The translations under genes and the position numbers were made by a program. Below, piece by piece: positions 8,901 to 15,676 of a stretch of DNA of 64,000 nucleotides. Each line of letters starts with the position of its first letter. The first letter of the stretch is position 1. The notes beneath the pieces were generated by a model. It was given only the letters and a program-made list of their open reading frames with translations. It ran no database searches and was not told the DNA's origin. Source of the DNA: Pyxidicoccus xibeiensis (GTDB taxonomy: Bacteria > Myxococcota > Myxococcia > Myxococcales > Myxococcaceae); the NCBI RefSeq assembly GCF_024198175.1, contig NZ_JAJVKV010000012.1, positions 62,001 through 126,000 of the forward strand, written 5' to 3'.

Positions 8901-11531
8901 CTTGTTCGCGTCCAGCTCGAGGACCCCGGGCTTGCAGACCTTCCGGCCCAGCTCATCGCTGCCGCCGCAGCCGCCCCGGGGGCATTCCAGGCGCCGCCAC
9001 GCGCCGTGGACCTCCTGCTCGAAGCACACCTCCAGCTTGTAGCTTCCCCCGGTGACCTGGGTGTTCTGCTCGGGCTTCGGCAGGAACAGGGGCTCCACCT
9101 CCAGCTTCAGCGGGTAGGCGAAGCGGCAGCACGGGGAGCTCCAGTCGGGCTTGTCGCCCTCGGGCGCGAACGAGGTGTTCTTGTCGAGAATCGACGCGAC
9201 CACCGACCCGTAGTTCAGGCTGCTGCGCTGGATGGTGCTGGCCGCCTTGAAGACCGCCGCGGTGGCCTCGGAGAAGGGGCCCTGGTCCTCCTGGGGGAGG
9301 GCCGTCTTGAGGTGCTCCTCGATTTCGGTCACCTCCAGGAAGTTGTCCTCCCCGTCCTCCTTCACCTCGACGAGCCCGGTGGACTTCTCGCCGCCGAGCT
9401 CGAGCCGCTCCATCAGCTTCTCGAGCAGCCGGATGCCGCTCTTCTTCTCCTCCTGGGGGCAGAAGAGCTGGAAGTGGAGGAAGCCCGAGCGGAGGGTGAA
9501 CTGCTTGCGCCGGCCCGGCACGTCCGGGTCGGCGGGCACCTGGAAGCTCGGCGCGGGGGTGGCCCGCTCGCCGGGGAGCGGGCCCGCGAAGCCGAGCACC
9601 TCTCCGGTCCTCACCGGGAAGAAGGGCTCGTCGAAGGTGACCACCTTGCCGCCGGTCAGCGCGTCGAGCGCCGCCTGGAGGTTCCCGGTGGGCGGCTTGT
9701 AGAGCCACAGCACCCGGCCTTCCGCGGTGCGGATGGTGATGGGTTCGGTGGAGCCATCCTCCGCGAGCACTTCATACGCCTTGGCCTCCTTGGTGGTGCC
9801 CGCCTCCGCGAGCTTCCGGTCCTCCTCGTCGACGGGCACCGCGGACCAGCGCAGCGTGCCGGGCGGGGCACCCGCGTCCTCCGCGATGGCGACCCAGGCG
9901 CCGAAGCGCTGCTGGTACAGCTTCTTGAACCAGGGCACGTCCTTGAAGTAGCCCCTGAGCTCCGCGCTCCGGACCTGCTTCGGGTCGTTGGAGGCCGGGT
10001 ACGCCGGCGAGCGCAGGTGCATGTAGAGCGTGTAGAACGCGCCCTTGCCGTCCTGGGTCTCTGGCGTGTCGGGCAGCTCTTGCAGCTCGTGACGGAGGAG
10101 CACGAAGCCCGGCCAGTTGCCGAGCGCCTCGGCGACGCTTGGCTGGAGGCTCGCGGAGTGCTGGCCGGGAAGCCGGGCCGCGACGACATAGCCCGGGGCC
10201 ACGGCGCTGACCGGGGCGAGCTCCAGGTGAGGCGGCGGGAAGAGGTGGACGCCGCCATGCAGGTTCCGCTGGAGGCCGAGCACGTAGTAGCCGCCAATGC
10301 CCGTGTCGAGTGACTCGTTGTTGTAATAGTTCTGCCAGGGGTGGCTGGAGCCGGTGCTGCCGCGCAGCGGGAAGCTGTACTTCGGCCGGCTGAAGCTGCT
10401 GTCGACCACCTCGGGGGGGACCTCGGTCCGCTTTGCGCGAAAGGCATAGCGCCCGCAGTGCGTGTCCGAGTGGTCCAGGATGCGGTCGTACGGCGTCTTG
10501 CGTACCTCCGGGTTCTTCTCGAAGAAGGCCGTGGCGCGCACGAGGTTGAAGGAGGCGAAGCCCTTCATCCCGTACTTCTTGTCCAGGACGCCGGAGCGCA
10601 TCCGGAAGAGCGCATGGTGGGGCTCGAGCTTGTGGCCCAGGTCCACCCTCTTGTCGGGCGCGGGCGCGGGGAGAAACGCCTTCGCGAGCCCGGACTTGGT
10701 GGAGGGGTCCGCGGTCACCAGCCAGAGCTGCCGCGTGCCCCCCAGCTCCAGGATGCAGTAGCCACAGATGACGATGATGTGGCGGGGGTCGGCATCATCT
10801 TGCTGGTTCCTGAACCCGATGCCCGTGTAGATGAGCACCGGGTTGTTGGCGCGCAGGCTGTCGATGAGGTGGGCGAAGCGCTCCCGCGCGCGCTCCTCGC
10901 TGGTGCGGATGGCGTCGACCTCGTGCCGCATTCCCTCCGGAAGCAGGTTGCCGACCTCGTCCGTGAGCTTGGTGGCGGTTCGATAGCGCAGGATGCCGCC
11001 CACCCCCGCGGGACGCGGCTCCTGGGCGGGGAAGATTTCGCTGACGGGGCGCGGAATCTCGCCGTTCTCCTGGTACCCGGTGCTGGACTGGATTTCGTAG
11101 CTGCCCTTGGGCGCAATGGTCCAGCCCCGCTTCGGCAGGGAGTCGTCGTAGGGAGGACTGAAGAAGGCGCGCTCTCCTCCGGGATACCGGAGGTCGAGCC
11201 GGCACTCCGGGTCTCCCGCGCGCGAGTGCGTGATGTAGTGCGCGCGTGGGTCCCCTCCCTTGATGAGCTGGAAGTAGTTGTAGAGCATCGAGGCGGAGGT
11301 CCGCCCGCACCAGTCCGGTGCCTGCTCCGGCTTGTCCAGCACCTGCTGCCCCAGGAGCGGGACCTTGAGGACATGCCACTCCCGGGCCTTGCTCTTGACC
11401 TCCTCCGGGAACTCGTAGTTGTCGACGGGGAAGACGCGCAGGAGGGTATTGCCCTGCTTCTCCACGATGTTCTCGTCGACACCGAGACCCTCGCTGTCTT
11501 CCTTCAGATAGAACTGACGCTTGAGCCCCAT
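5964..11531 (-). CDS. Giant protein with C39-like cysteine peptidase and degenerate M23-like domains, module A
   Basis: 1855 aa, ATG at 11531 preceded by GGGGGAG; no signal peptide or membrane segment. Residues about 55-280 look like a C39/papain-type peptidase: VPLLGQ, then DWCGRTSAS (Cys75), RHIIVICGY (His251) and TADPS (Asp275) give a plausible triad. Residues about 385-690 follow the M23 (LytM) order: NLHGGVHLF where H-x-x-x-D is expected (Asp is His429), APGYVVAA, LYMHL (His505), RTGEVLGFAG, and FLHFQ where HxH is expected (first His is Phe). Thus the M23-like part keeps the fold signature but not all zinc ligands. The remaining ~1150 residues are beta-rich and unrecognised, ending in a Pro/Thr/Asp tail. 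It is closely paralogous to 46697-52255. Envelope targeting is inferred from the domains and neighbours. Confidence 0.8.
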   Translation of the reverse strand: MGLKRQFYLKEDSEGLGVDENIVEKQGNTLLRVFPVDNYEFPEEVKSKAREWHVLKVPLLGQQVLDKPEQAPDWCGRTSASMLYNYFQLIKGGDPRAHYITHSRAGDPECRLDLRYPGGERAFFSPPYDDSLPKRGWTIAPKGSYEIQSSTGYQENGEIPRPVSEIFPAQEPRPAGVGGILRYRTATKLTDEVGNLLPEGMRHEVDAIRTSEERARERFAHLIDSLRANNPVLIYTGIGFRNQQDDADPRHIIVICGYCILELGGTRQLWLVTADPSTKSGLAKAFLPAPAPDKRVDLGHKLEPHHALFRMRSGVLDKKYGMKGFASFNLVRATAFFEKNPEVRKTPYDRILDHSDTHCGRYAFRAKRTEVPPEVVDSSFSRPKYSFPLRGSTGSSHPWQNYYNNESLDTGIGGYYVLGLQRNLHGGVHLFPPPHLELAPVSAVAPGYVVAARLPGQHSASLQPSVAEALGNWPGFVLLRHELQELPDTPETQDGKGAFYTLYMHLRSPAYPASNDPKQVRSAELRGYFKDVPWFKKLYQQRFGAWVAIAEDAGAPPGTLRWSAVPVDEEDRKLAEAGTTKEAKAYEVLAEDGSTEPITIRTAEGRVLWLYKPPTGNLQAALDALTGGKVVTFDEPFFPVRTGEVLGFAGPLPGERATPAPSFQVPADPDVPGRRKQFTLRSGFLHFQLFCPQEEKKSGIRLLEKLMERLELGGEKSTGLVEVKEDGEDNFLEVTEIEEHLKTALPQEDQGPFSEATAAVFKAASTIQRSSLNYGSVVASILDKNTSFAPEGDKPDWSSPCCRFAYPLKLEVEPLFLPKPEQNTQVTGGSYKLEVCFEQEVHGAWRRLECPRGGCGGSDELGRKVCKPGVLELDANKLASVKDGVVPLSLRVPAMAERMTLKAKEGFFIEQSVSLQGADGRLLAQGITRRWRNVRLVQKNEWTSDNVQTVLKKVNDALGIDTEEAAKKNVAEIAWCDPAKEVHIARIPPLGTKQPPEPARAKLFAADGWLAPAGKLENLHPVSGVWLLNVLDKQKKACVRDEWSVPLFRQEDPSPLCAGWVAKKNELTVGDMVAAVVIDEDFGYDPQNRVTLLARQEPHELVLATGREFGPGGNIVQEVQASFWGEWNLVVADTASPPKDLEPKSQPPFLARTVSVPRPRLQGEQAVGEAVVTERPLRQADGSWRWRLSFEGPAPRELSGFLLLRTDTSNTGPGSPYPERVLPITARALTNGEVPAIDPKRFVFGEDDRKDFIVDLTEEGKEIFDGATRLYVFDGHVRYLDCYRAMDIRVGWALVKGLRLLAKKLKRKLQLTYLSKDGHTCRFKSSEDLQLFEVTGAKKVAPSGDDGVELQFEPAVCDDPKLAASCVFDEQHQTLLNTPLTARDVELGPVKYKAFQDLYRKLYKVNLHKGLAAALWHAEKALGPKLALVIERIDGSGMSCIIDASGKGAVDRVHAAAAAGGFEVTEADPTRKSRLRLTVNPASANWMVATFHPGPIFNSLNQSELAPGVELFYWFEFVALNGQPLLYRHPGENTGEGDGSLTLAELEALKAKTTEPIRATHAEPGRYRKVAFQGPLSFKPAPKTGSCELEISAIARGAPEDLARYTATFSRKTAKGKWEPLKGFAKLRPEKLEIHGENTAADWLLAARVPYPQGPVTGATEYKWELAAAEGSDCEPRQLEAAGAHDFTPRWVGDLKVEQVGDTLELRCHGEGLEVPVPGLTTKAAWNVAREFELAVSPEEVDPHVASLEPKLSDHLEYATPSYRAKRGGCDLQGDFVARVDLKALKPEVAYTFTLRRVDKLPVRQTVMPDKSATFTRPPEPPPPDTEVAPTPDTETAPVPDSRLPLTTLDSPPEE

Positions 11532-11570
11532 GAAACGATACTCCCCCTCTGATGCACGGCCCCCGTGGCG

Positions 11571-12839
11571 CTACGGGCCTTCACTGCACGAGGTGTCGTC
11601 GACCTCGAATCGGTGCTTCCTGTTCGCGGCGAGGTAGCTCGCGGGTGTGCCGTGGGGATTCAGTTCCCAGACAGCCACGTTGGCCTCGGCCGTGGGCCAC
11701 GTGAGCGTCAGCGTCTTCTGGAATCCCCCCAGGACTCGCAGCTGGAATTGGAAGCCGGTGGCGGTCTTCGAGATATCGACGACCCGCCACACCTCGTCGT
11801 TGGACTCCCCCGGCCCCATGACCTTGTGCCACCAGATGCTCGCCCGGCGGTACAGGTCCACGCGGAGCTCGGCGCCCTTGAGTCCGCAGCCGACATTGAG
11901 GAAGCGCTTGCCCGAGGGCCGCTGCGACAGCTGGTACCAGCGGTCGGGCAGCGACTGATAGAGCTGGAGGGCTTCCAGGCTCAGCGCCGGCATGTCGGGG
12001 GACTCCTGATGCACCTCGGAATACTTGCCAGCATCCGGTGTGGCCTCGCGCGCGCCCTGCCGCAGCGCGCGCTTCAGCACCTCGGAGACCTGGGAGCTGC
12101 CGCGCGACACGATGCTGACGAGGAAATCCTCGTCAGCATCGTCAATCTCCGTCCAGTGCAGGGAGCCGAAGTAGCCGGCATGGACGACGAGCGCCTCGCC
12201 CCGGTACATGGCGCTGACGAAGGCACCGTCGCGAAACTCGATGCGGTGCCAGTCGAACTCAATCTTCTCCAGCTCTCGGACGATGCCTGCCTGGCCCGTC
12301 TCGCGTTTCACGACGGGGAGGTCGAAGAGGACCTTGCGCAGCACCTTGATGGTCTCGCGGTAGCCGCCCTTCCTCCGGCGCGTCTCCCGGTCCTTGGCGA
12401 GCTGGTCGAAGCTGACGTCGAAGAAGCGCTCCGAGAGCAGCTTCAGCGCCTGCTCGTTGTCCGGAGCGAGCGTCGCCGCGCGCGTGGCGGCGTCCAGGCG
12501 CACCCGGAGGTCCAGGGTGGTGTCCTGCGCCTGGGCCAGGAGCGCCTCGGCCGTGGGCTGCTGTGCGCCGACGAGCGACTTGAGCGTGAAGCCCTCCACG
12601 TCACCGCACTTGATGCGCACCCACTGCCTGGGTGCGTCCTTCACGTGCTGGCACGCGGTGGCGATGGCGACCTTGCCCACCACCTTCGCGGTGGTGGCGG
12701 GCTTGTCGCGCAGGTTCACCTCGGAGCCCTGGATGAACAGGGGGCCGGTGGATGGGGGCTGCTGGGCCCACGCCGGCGTGGAGCCCAGGGCCAGCAGGCA
12801 GGCAGACCAGAGGGAGAGCCGGCGGGTCATCTGCTTCAT
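11571..12839 (-). CDS. Secreted SH3-domain protein, module A
   Basis: 422 aa, ATG at 12839 preceded by AAGGAACGGACG, a leader identical to that of its paralogue at 53566. It begins with a signal peptide ending in PAWA-Q. Residues about 35-95 form a bacterial SH3 domain (GSEVNLRDKPATTAKVVGKV, then WVRIKCGDVEGFTLKSLVG). A helical segment follows (ALLAQAQDTTLDLRVRLDAA), then a long C-terminal region with no recognised family. SH3b domains usually bind peptidoglycan cross-bridges. The gene heads the minus-strand operon with the giant and SleB-like genes; the 39-bp gap to the giant gene favours co-transcription. Confidence 0.8.
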   Translation of the reverse strand: MKQMTRRLSLWSACLLALGSTPAWAQQPPSTGPLFIQGSEVNLRDKPATTAKVVGKVAIATACQHVKDAPRQWVRIKCGDVEGFTLKSLVGAQQPTAEALLAQAQDTTLDLRVRLDAATRAATLAPDNEQALKLLSERFFDVSFDQLAKDRETRRRKGGYRETIKVLRKVLFDLPVVKRETGQAGIVRELEKIEFDWHRIEFRDGAFVSAMYRGEALVVHAGYFGSLHWTEIDDADEDFLVSIVSRGSSQVSEVLKRALRQGAREATPDAGKYSEVHQESPDMPALSLEALQLYQSLPDRWYQLSQRPSGKRFLNVGCGLKGAELRVDLYRRASIWWHKVMGPGESNDEVWRVVDISKTATGFQFQLRVLGGFQKTLTLTWPTAEANVAVWELNPHGTPASYLAANRKHRFEVDDTSCSEGP

Positions 12840-12880
12840 CGTCCGTTCCTTCGCCGCGCGTGGGTGGGCGAGCCGGAGCC

Positions 12881-12935
12881 TGAAGGAGGCTCTGTTCTTG
12901 CGTCAAGGACGGCTCCGCCTGCCTGGCTATTCATG
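12881..12935 (-). promoter_or_regulatory. Conserved upstream block of the module A SH3 operon
   Basis: This non-coding block, 40-95 bp upstream of the SH3 start, is alignable with 53679-53732 upstream of the module B SH3 gene, sharing GTCAAGGACGGC and GCTATTCATG at nearly the same spacing. On the minus strand it contains CCTTGAC, a possible -35 element; no convincing -10 can be seen. It is more conserved than the flanking non-coding DNA. Confidence 0.45.
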
Positions 12936-13039
12936 CCCATGAAGGCCCGGACAGCCCCGTATCCCGGGTGCCAGGGTTTCGCTCGAGGTGTGGGTTGGCG
13001 ACCTTGCTCTGCATATTCGTAGCGAGGTGATTTTTCGGG

Positions 13040-14545
13040 TCACCGCGGGCTCGGACTTCCATCGCGAGACGTTGACCGCGGCAGCTCCACGTCCTCCTCG
13101 ACCTCCTGCCAGCGGCGGTCGCTGTACTTCAGGCGCAGCCGGTCTCCGGCGAAGGTGACCTCCGCGATGTGGGAGAGCTCCAGCGCATCGCCCGCGGGCC
13201 TGCGGATGACCTTCCATTCGCGCCCGTCGAACATGCCGACGATGCGGATGGGCATGGAGGCTTCGGTGGAGACCGCGACGCGCTCGCGCTCGGCATCCAC
13301 GCCCAGGGGGAGCCAGAAGGTGTCGGACGTGCGCCCGCCCTTCACGTCCACGAAGGTGGAGTATCCGCAGGGGTTGCCGCAGCCGCACCGCGCCTCGTAC
13401 AGGCCGGGCTTCAGCTCGCGCGCCGAGCGCGACGTGCAGCTCACCAGGTGGCGGCGCACCGCCTGCGGCCAGGACAGCTCCTCGTCCGTCCACGGCTCCT
13501 CCGGAGCCTCCTCCGGCGAGGGGAGCCGCGAGCGGGTGGACATGAGCCCGATTTCCTCCCGTGCCGGGAGGTACGCCTCGCCCTTGTCCTTCGTGTTGCC
13601 GCGAGCCAGGTAGCCCACGGATGAGGTCTCCGCGTCCCAGCGGAGCCGGGAGTCTCCCAGCTGGTAGGTGCTTCCCTTCTTCGTGACGTCGGGGAGCGGC
13701 ACGAGGCGGCCGTCCCGCTCCGAGCGTGAGAGCCAGGCCATCCGGAGCCGCGGCTCCTTGTGGATGAACCAGCGCCCCCGGTTGCCGGGAGTCCCCACGA
13801 AGACCTCTTCCATGTTGGGGCCCTCGACCCGCATCACCCACTCGTCCGGCAGCGAGGCGGCGATGGAGAAGGCCTTGGGGCTCAGGGGCGCGAAGCGGAT
13901 GCCCCAGAGGATGTTCTCGTCCTTCACGTCCGGTGTGACGGCCCGCCGCCCGAGTGCGACGCCCAGGGCATCCGAGACCTTGGCGGTCTTCCGGGACACC
14001 ACGTCGAGCTTCAGCGGCGCCCCCGGCTTCGACACCTGCCTGCCGTGGAACACGACCAGCTCGTTGCCTGACTCCGTATCCTCATCATGGTCGGAGCGGC
14101 CGTGGAAGACGAGCAGGAGGACCGCCGTGTCGCGCACCTCGGCGCGGGTCCACGTGCTGTCGTAGCGCCCGCCGATGCGCGAGGCGATGCAGTCCTTCGC
14201 GGGCGCTCCCGCGCAGTCACCGAAGTCCAGCGGTGCCGCCTTGCCCTGGTGGCCCTTCAGCGTCTCGTCGAGGGCGAGGAACTCCACGTCGAGCCAGGCG
14301 CGCTCGAAGGCGTCCTGGACGGCCGCATCCCCGGGCTGCTTCGCCAGTGCCTGCCGGGTGGCCTCCAGCCGCGCCGCCGGGTCCTTGGGTTCGGGAGCCG
14401 CCGCGGTGACCGCGGCCGTGCTTCCACCATCCTGAAGGGCGGAGGTCTGCCTCGCCCCACCGCAGCCCATGCCTTCGCCGCGAGAGCAAGCAGCAATCAA
14501 AAACAAAACCGACAGACCGGCGAGGCTTCCTCGTTTTGCAATCAC
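13040..14545 (-). CDS. Lipoprotein of unknown function, present only in module A
   Basis: 501 aa, starting at ATG 14545 with a typical lipoprotein signal (LSVLFLIAAC). After the lipidated Cys there is a short linker, an Ala/Lys-rich helical region (RLEATRQALAKQPGDAAVQDAF), and then a long beta-rich part without a recognised family. Near residue 380, LYEARCGCGNPCGYSTFVDV is a Cys cluster that may hold disulfides. The gene sits between the SH3 gene and the divergent LysM gene; module B has no counterpart at the same position. The spacing to the SH3 gene (200 bp, with the conserved block) suggests its own transcript. It may be a lineage-specific addition or unrelated to the module. Confidence 0.75.
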   Translation of the reverse strand: MIAKRGSLAGLSVLFLIAACSRGEGMGCGGARQTSALQDGGSTAAVTAAAPEPKDPAARLEATRQALAKQPGDAAVQDAFERAWLDVEFLALDETLKGHQGKAAPLDFGDCAGAPAKDCIASRIGGRYDSTWTRAEVRDTAVLLLVFHGRSDHDEDTESGNELVVFHGRQVSKPGAPLKLDVVSRKTAKVSDALGVALGRRAVTPDVKDENILWGIRFAPLSPKAFSIAASLPDEWVMRVEGPNMEEVFVGTPGNRGRWFIHKEPRLRMAWLSRSERDGRLVPLPDVTKKGSTYQLGDSRLRWDAETSSVGYLARGNTKDKGEAYLPAREEIGLMSTRSRLPSPEEAPEEPWTDEELSWPQAVRRHLVSCTSRSARELKPGLYEARCGCGNPCGYSTFVDVKGGRTSDTFWLPLGVDAERERVAVSTEASMPIRIVGMFDGREWKVIRRPAGDALELSHIAEVTFAGDRLRLKYSDRRWQEVEEDVELPRSTSRDGSPSPR

Positions 14546-14568
14546 CTGCGCGCACCCTCTGGCGCAGT

Positions 14569-14659
14569 CCTACCGGAAATCCTGTCGCGTTGGCAGGGGT
14601 GCGGCGTGACTCCCGGATGAATCATTTCATGCGACATCGACATTTGTCAGACGGGCATG
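14569..14659 (+). promoter_or_regulatory. Conserved upstream region of the module A LysM gene
   Basis: The 18-bp sequence CCTACCGGAAATCCTGTC (14569-14586) is identical at 53908-53925 upstream of the module B LysM gene. A second element, TGTCAGAC followed two bases later by GCATG (from 14645), also recurs in B (from 53984). The distance from TACCGG to TGTCAGAC is 74 bp in both, while the intervening sequence has diverged. This pattern indicates a shared promoter or operator; the factor is unknown. Confidence 0.55.
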
Positions 14660-14687
14660 TCAGGGTCTGTCTCGAGCCTCTCTCACC

Positions 14688-15659
14688 ATGAATCTTCGTC
14701 ATCGTTTGCGAGATGGCCTGCGCGAGTACGTGATTCTCGAAATGCAGGACCCGGTTCCCGAGGCCCATGAGCTCATGAATGTGGGGCGGGGGTGGTCGCT
14801 CGAGAGCCGCCTGCTCCAGTGGGCCCGGGAGGACCGGAACCTGCGCGTGTTGCGGGACCTGGTCTACTCGCATGGTCATCTCACCGCGCGGCCCTTCACG
14901 TCGCTGAGCGCGGAGGAGGTCGCCAGGCAGGCGGGCGCGCTGTTCTCGTTCGGCCTCCTCCGGCTGGCCCGCGTGCCGCTGCCGGAGCGGACCGTTGCGC
15001 CGCACTTCGGGGAGGTGCCCGAGGTGGCGCCGCCCGTCGTGGACACGGAGCCGCTGTGGCTGCGGCTGCAGGTGGTGGACGACGTCACGGACGTGCCCAT
15101 CTCCGGCATCCAGCTGCGCATCCAGCTCGGGGACGAGTCCGAGCAGCAGGCCACCACGGACTCGGAGGGCCGCATCGACCTGAAGGACGTGCCCCAGGGC
15201 GCGGCCAACGTGCTGTCCGTGCTGGACGGCGCCACGCTGGACAACACGCTGGCGCTGGTGCGGACGGGGGGCCCCTGGTCGCAGCAGAAGCCCTCGAAGG
15301 CGGGCAGCAAGGGCAAGCAGTCCTCGTCCACGCGCGTGCTGGCACGCATCGCCGAGCACCAGGTCTCCGATGGCGAGACGCTGGAGAGCGTCGCGCAGAT
15401 GTATGGCCTCACCGCGGACGCGCTCGCGAAGTTCAACTGGGGGACCCCGGACCCCGAGCAAATCCAGCACTACCTCCTCCTGGAGGTGGGCTGTACGCGC
15501 AAGGACAAGCAGGGCCGGTATGTCTTCTCCAGCGAGGACGTGCCCGGCATCCTCCGCATTCCCCGGCCCGTGGCGGTGCCCCGGATGGCCGTGGAGCAGA
15601 GCCACATCCTTCGCGTGAAGCGGGTCCCCGAGCAGCGCCCCTACTTGTTCTCGCTCTAA
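14688..15659 (+). CDS. LysM-domain protein, module A
   Basis: 323 aa, no signal peptide. Residues 1-110 are helical. Residues about 123-190 are a beta-sandwich-like unit (LWLRLQVVDDVTDVPISGI, then TTDSEGRIDLKDVP) like carboxypeptidase-regulatory or transthyretin-type folds. Residues about 226-300 are a LysM-type domain (DGETLESVAQMYGLTADALAKFNWGT), continuing as LEVGC and ILRIPRP. This FNWGT...GC...IP arrangement resembles, from memory, LysM domains in secretion/effector-associated proteins of proteobacteria. The module B paralogue (54030-55001) has the same length and aligns without gaps, about three-quarters identical by eye. Divergent to the rest of the module, it is probably a peptidoglycan-binding or assembly component. 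Confidence 0.8.
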   Translation: MNLRHRLRDGLREYVILEMQDPVPEAHELMNVGRGWSLESRLLQWAREDRNLRVLRDLVYSHGHLTARPFTSLSAEEVARQAGALFSFGLLRLARVPLPERTVAPHFGEVPEVAPPVVDTEPLWLRLQVVDDVTDVPISGIQLRIQLGDESEQQATTDSEGRIDLKDVPQGAANVLSVLDGATLDNTLALVRTGGPWSQQKPSKAGSKGKQSSSTRVLARIAEHQVSDGETLESVAQMYGLTADALAKFNWGTPDPEQIQHYLLLEVGCTRKDKQGRYVFSSEDVPGILRIPRPVAVPRMAVEQSHILRVKRVPEQRPYLFSL

Positions 15660-15676
15660 GGGGCGTGGACAGCGGC

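Noticed and set aside
3762..15659. A complete type VI or contractile injection system
   Set aside because: No sheath, baseplate, VgrG, PAAR or AAA+ ClpV-like gene can be read in the window; the resemblance is limited to the LysM domain type.
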